Shown: positions 62,805 through 64,000 of the stretch, in pieces
Layout: each line of letters opens with the position of its first letter
Numbering within the stretch: the first letter of the stretch is position 1
From: Deinandra increscens subsp. villosa
Taxonomy: Eukaryota; Streptophyta; Magnoliopsida; Asterales; Asteraceae
Direction: 5' to 3'
DNA length: 64,000 nt
Assembly: GCA_039602395.1 (NCBI GenBank)
Contig: JBCNJP010000020.1
Location: forward strand, 16,532,483-16,596,482
Translations under genes and position numbers: made by a program
The notes under the pieces: model-generated
The model's database searches: none
The model's input: the letters and a program-made list of their open reading frames with translations, nothing else
What the model was told of the DNA's origin: nothing

Positions 62805-64000
62805 TCAGATAGTATCAGATAAAGTTGTGAGATCCACAGGATGGTTTGGTAACATTGGAGAAAACCCTTCAACTTTACAGCTAAATTTCGGCTTATATCT
62901 TGAATATCTCTTGTATTTCAAGAAAAATCGGTCAGTATTATCATCACAGTTCTCAGAAAATTCATGACATTCATTGCCATTTCTGATATTCCTTGTATCA
63001 GGCATGCCTTTGGTACACAGATTAGCAGAATCCAAACGAGAACAGTCAGAATCCTCAATAACAACTGAAGACCTTGGTCTGCCTTTTCTAGTTCTGTAGT
63101 ATTTTAACAGACAGCGATGTGGCTTCAAATCGATTCCTAACCCATCATTTTCTTGGCAATTATTACCACCAAGACCATTTTCTGAACTGTAACCACCATT
63201 ACCAGGCTTCAAGCCAGCAGATGATGTAGAACCATGTCTGTCAATTCTTTTACTCACCTTGCAGAATAAACATTCACAATCTACATCATGTGAAAAAGCT
63301 TTTTTACCAAAACGCTTTCTAGAGTAGCACATCAATTGTGCATTCAGAGATCCCGAATTCCTCAAGCAACCCTTTCTCCTTCTTCTGGAATAGCAAAGCA
63401 ACTGCACAATCTCTTTACGGACACGCCTTCTCGAATAGCATAGTAACCGTCCATCATCCCTTCTAGATGGACATGGACTCGGACTCACCAAACAAGATAT
63501 CCGAGGAGAGCTATTAATCGCTCGGTGCAACAAAAATGCCAACTCGGCATCATCTACAACCTTCTCACCAACAACACTCAAAACACCTTTACCTGATTCA
63601 ACCGCATTTTTCGCAACCGCAGCTTTCCTTAAAGCTCCCCCACCGGCTTTTACTGCGAGGACGACCTTTCTTTTCACAACAGAAACCCTAGATTCAGGCA
63701 AAATAGCAGTCTGTTCACAAGACTCGTTGTTCTTTTTCCTGATCTTCCTCTTCCTCTTCCTCGTCCGAATAGACTTAGCAATCGCATCAGGAAGCCAACA
63801 ATCAACACAAACGGAAAATCCTAACCCTAACCCTAACCCTAACCCCGAACCATACTGACCAACACAATCCTTATGAATACAGCGCTGGCAGTTACGGCAT
63901 TTGAAGCAATCGTTTACATCAACAACTGCCGAGAAACAGTACGGACAGAGATCGGAGGAATTCACACGTTTGGTGCATTTCTTACACAGCAGAACTATGC
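62805..64000 (-). CDS. Cysteine-rich zinc-finger-like protein, 5' end outside the window
   Basis: The minus-strand frame is open from the right edge to the stop at 62805, 398 codons. No ATG is found at the start of the visible part (LLCKKCTKRVNSSDLCPYC), so translation begins outside. The N-terminus has paired Cys motifs (CKKC, CPYC, CRNCQRCIHKDC, CVDC) like a RING/PHD-type zinc-binding module, with no complete named domain. A basic stretch follows (RTRKRKRKIRKK, a nuclear signal candidate). The middle holds three repeats of LLCYSRRR type and later KYYRTRK and KYKRYSRYK. A Gly-Leu run (GLGLGLGLGF) is encoded by a telomere-like hexamer run. Role unknown. A nuclear nucleic-acid-binding protein is a guess from the basic repeats. 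Confidence 0.7.
   Translation of the reverse strand, partial: IVLLCKKCTKRVNSSDLCPYCFSAVVDVNDCFKCRNCQRCIHKDCVGQYGSGLGLGLGLGFSVCVDCWLPDAIAKSIRTRKRKRKIRKKNNESCEQTAILPESRVSVVKRKVVLAVKAGGGALRKAAVAKNAVESGKGVLSVVGEKVVDDAELAFLLHRAINSSPRISCLVSPSPCPSRRDDGRLLCYSRRRVRKEIVQLLCYSRRRRKGCLRNSGSLNAQLMCYSRKRFGKKAFSHDVDCECLFCKVSKRIDRHGSTSSAGLKPGNGGYSSENGLGGNNCQENDGLGIDLKPHRCLLKYYRTRKGRPRSSVVIEDSDCSRLDSANLCTKGMPDTRNIRNGNECHEFSENCDDNTDRFFLKYKRYSRYKPKFSCKVEGFSPMLPNHPVDLTTLSDTI
63820..63846 (+). repeat. (CCCTAA)4 telomere-like hexamer run in a coding exon
   Basis: CCTAACCCTAACCCTAACCC, read as GGGTTA repeats on the coding strand, gives alternating Gly and Leu. Plant telomeres are usually the heptamer CCCTAAA, so this is more likely a coding microsatellite than a telomere remnant. 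Confidence 0.9.

Noticed and set aside
63820..63846. Interstitial telomere
   Set aside because: Only about four units, in frame within a long coding sequence, and of hexamer type unlike the common plant heptamer.

Overview
This is a window of a flowering-plant nuclear genome. It has GT-AG introns, plant-only gene families (NAC, VIT-like iron transporters), an insertion of plastid DNA and a dense load of plant-type transposons. The repeat style looks like Asteraceae, but that is an impression. It contains one 500-base assembly gap (21623-22122). Genes occupy a small part of the sequence and most of the rest is mobile-element sequence of many ages. LEFT PART (1-16.9 kb): the 5' exons of a conserved plant gene of unknown function leave the left edge on the minus strand. 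Next come a string of non-autonomous DNA transposons whose terminal inverted repeats (TIRs) and target-site duplications (TSDs) can be read (hAT-like 4460-5268, Mutator-like 8773-10294, a long-TIR element 11266-12439), retrotransposon scraps, and a PIF/Harbinger element (13014-14934) with an intact transposase that landed inside a palindromic MITE. MIDDLE (16.9-35 kb): a NAC transcription-factor gene whose C-terminal motif is reached only if an extra short intron is spliced; a tRNA-derived SINE in its second intron; a broken Ulp1-like protease gene next to the gap; a 1.1-kb foldback element; a 94-residue orphan ORF with a TATA box; a small GRF zinc-finger membrane protein; a 2.6-kb solo LTR filled with a TTTCGCT-type minisatellite; a hAT MITE; a copia 5' end; plastid atpH/atpF DNA; and a complete 1.8-kb non-coding LTR element. 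RIGHT PART (35-64 kb): a decayed VIT-like (VTL) gene was separated from its upstream region by a 10.5-kb Tat-lineage Ty3/gypsy element. That element has two apparently identical 709-bp LTRs, gag-protease-RT-RNase H, integrase in another frame, and a spliced antisense gene with its own TATA box. To the right lies a tandem VTL array: two intact minus-strand genes (56035-56667 and 58531-59163), two upstream blocks of the same duplication, one of which lost its gene, and a duplicated promoter. Many copies of a short palindrome of the GTGTGGA-N-TCCACAC type are scattered through the array. The window ends in a 5'-truncated cysteine-rich zinc-finger-like gene carrying a telomere-like hexamer run inside its coding sequence. 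HOW THE PARTS RELATE: the two VTL proteins probably load iron into the vacuole and are paralogues under similar promoters. The other genes show no functional link to each other. The most unusual material is the VTL array with its palindromes and repeated exon-like segments, and the Tat element that looks freshly inserted yet has disjoint polyprotein frames.
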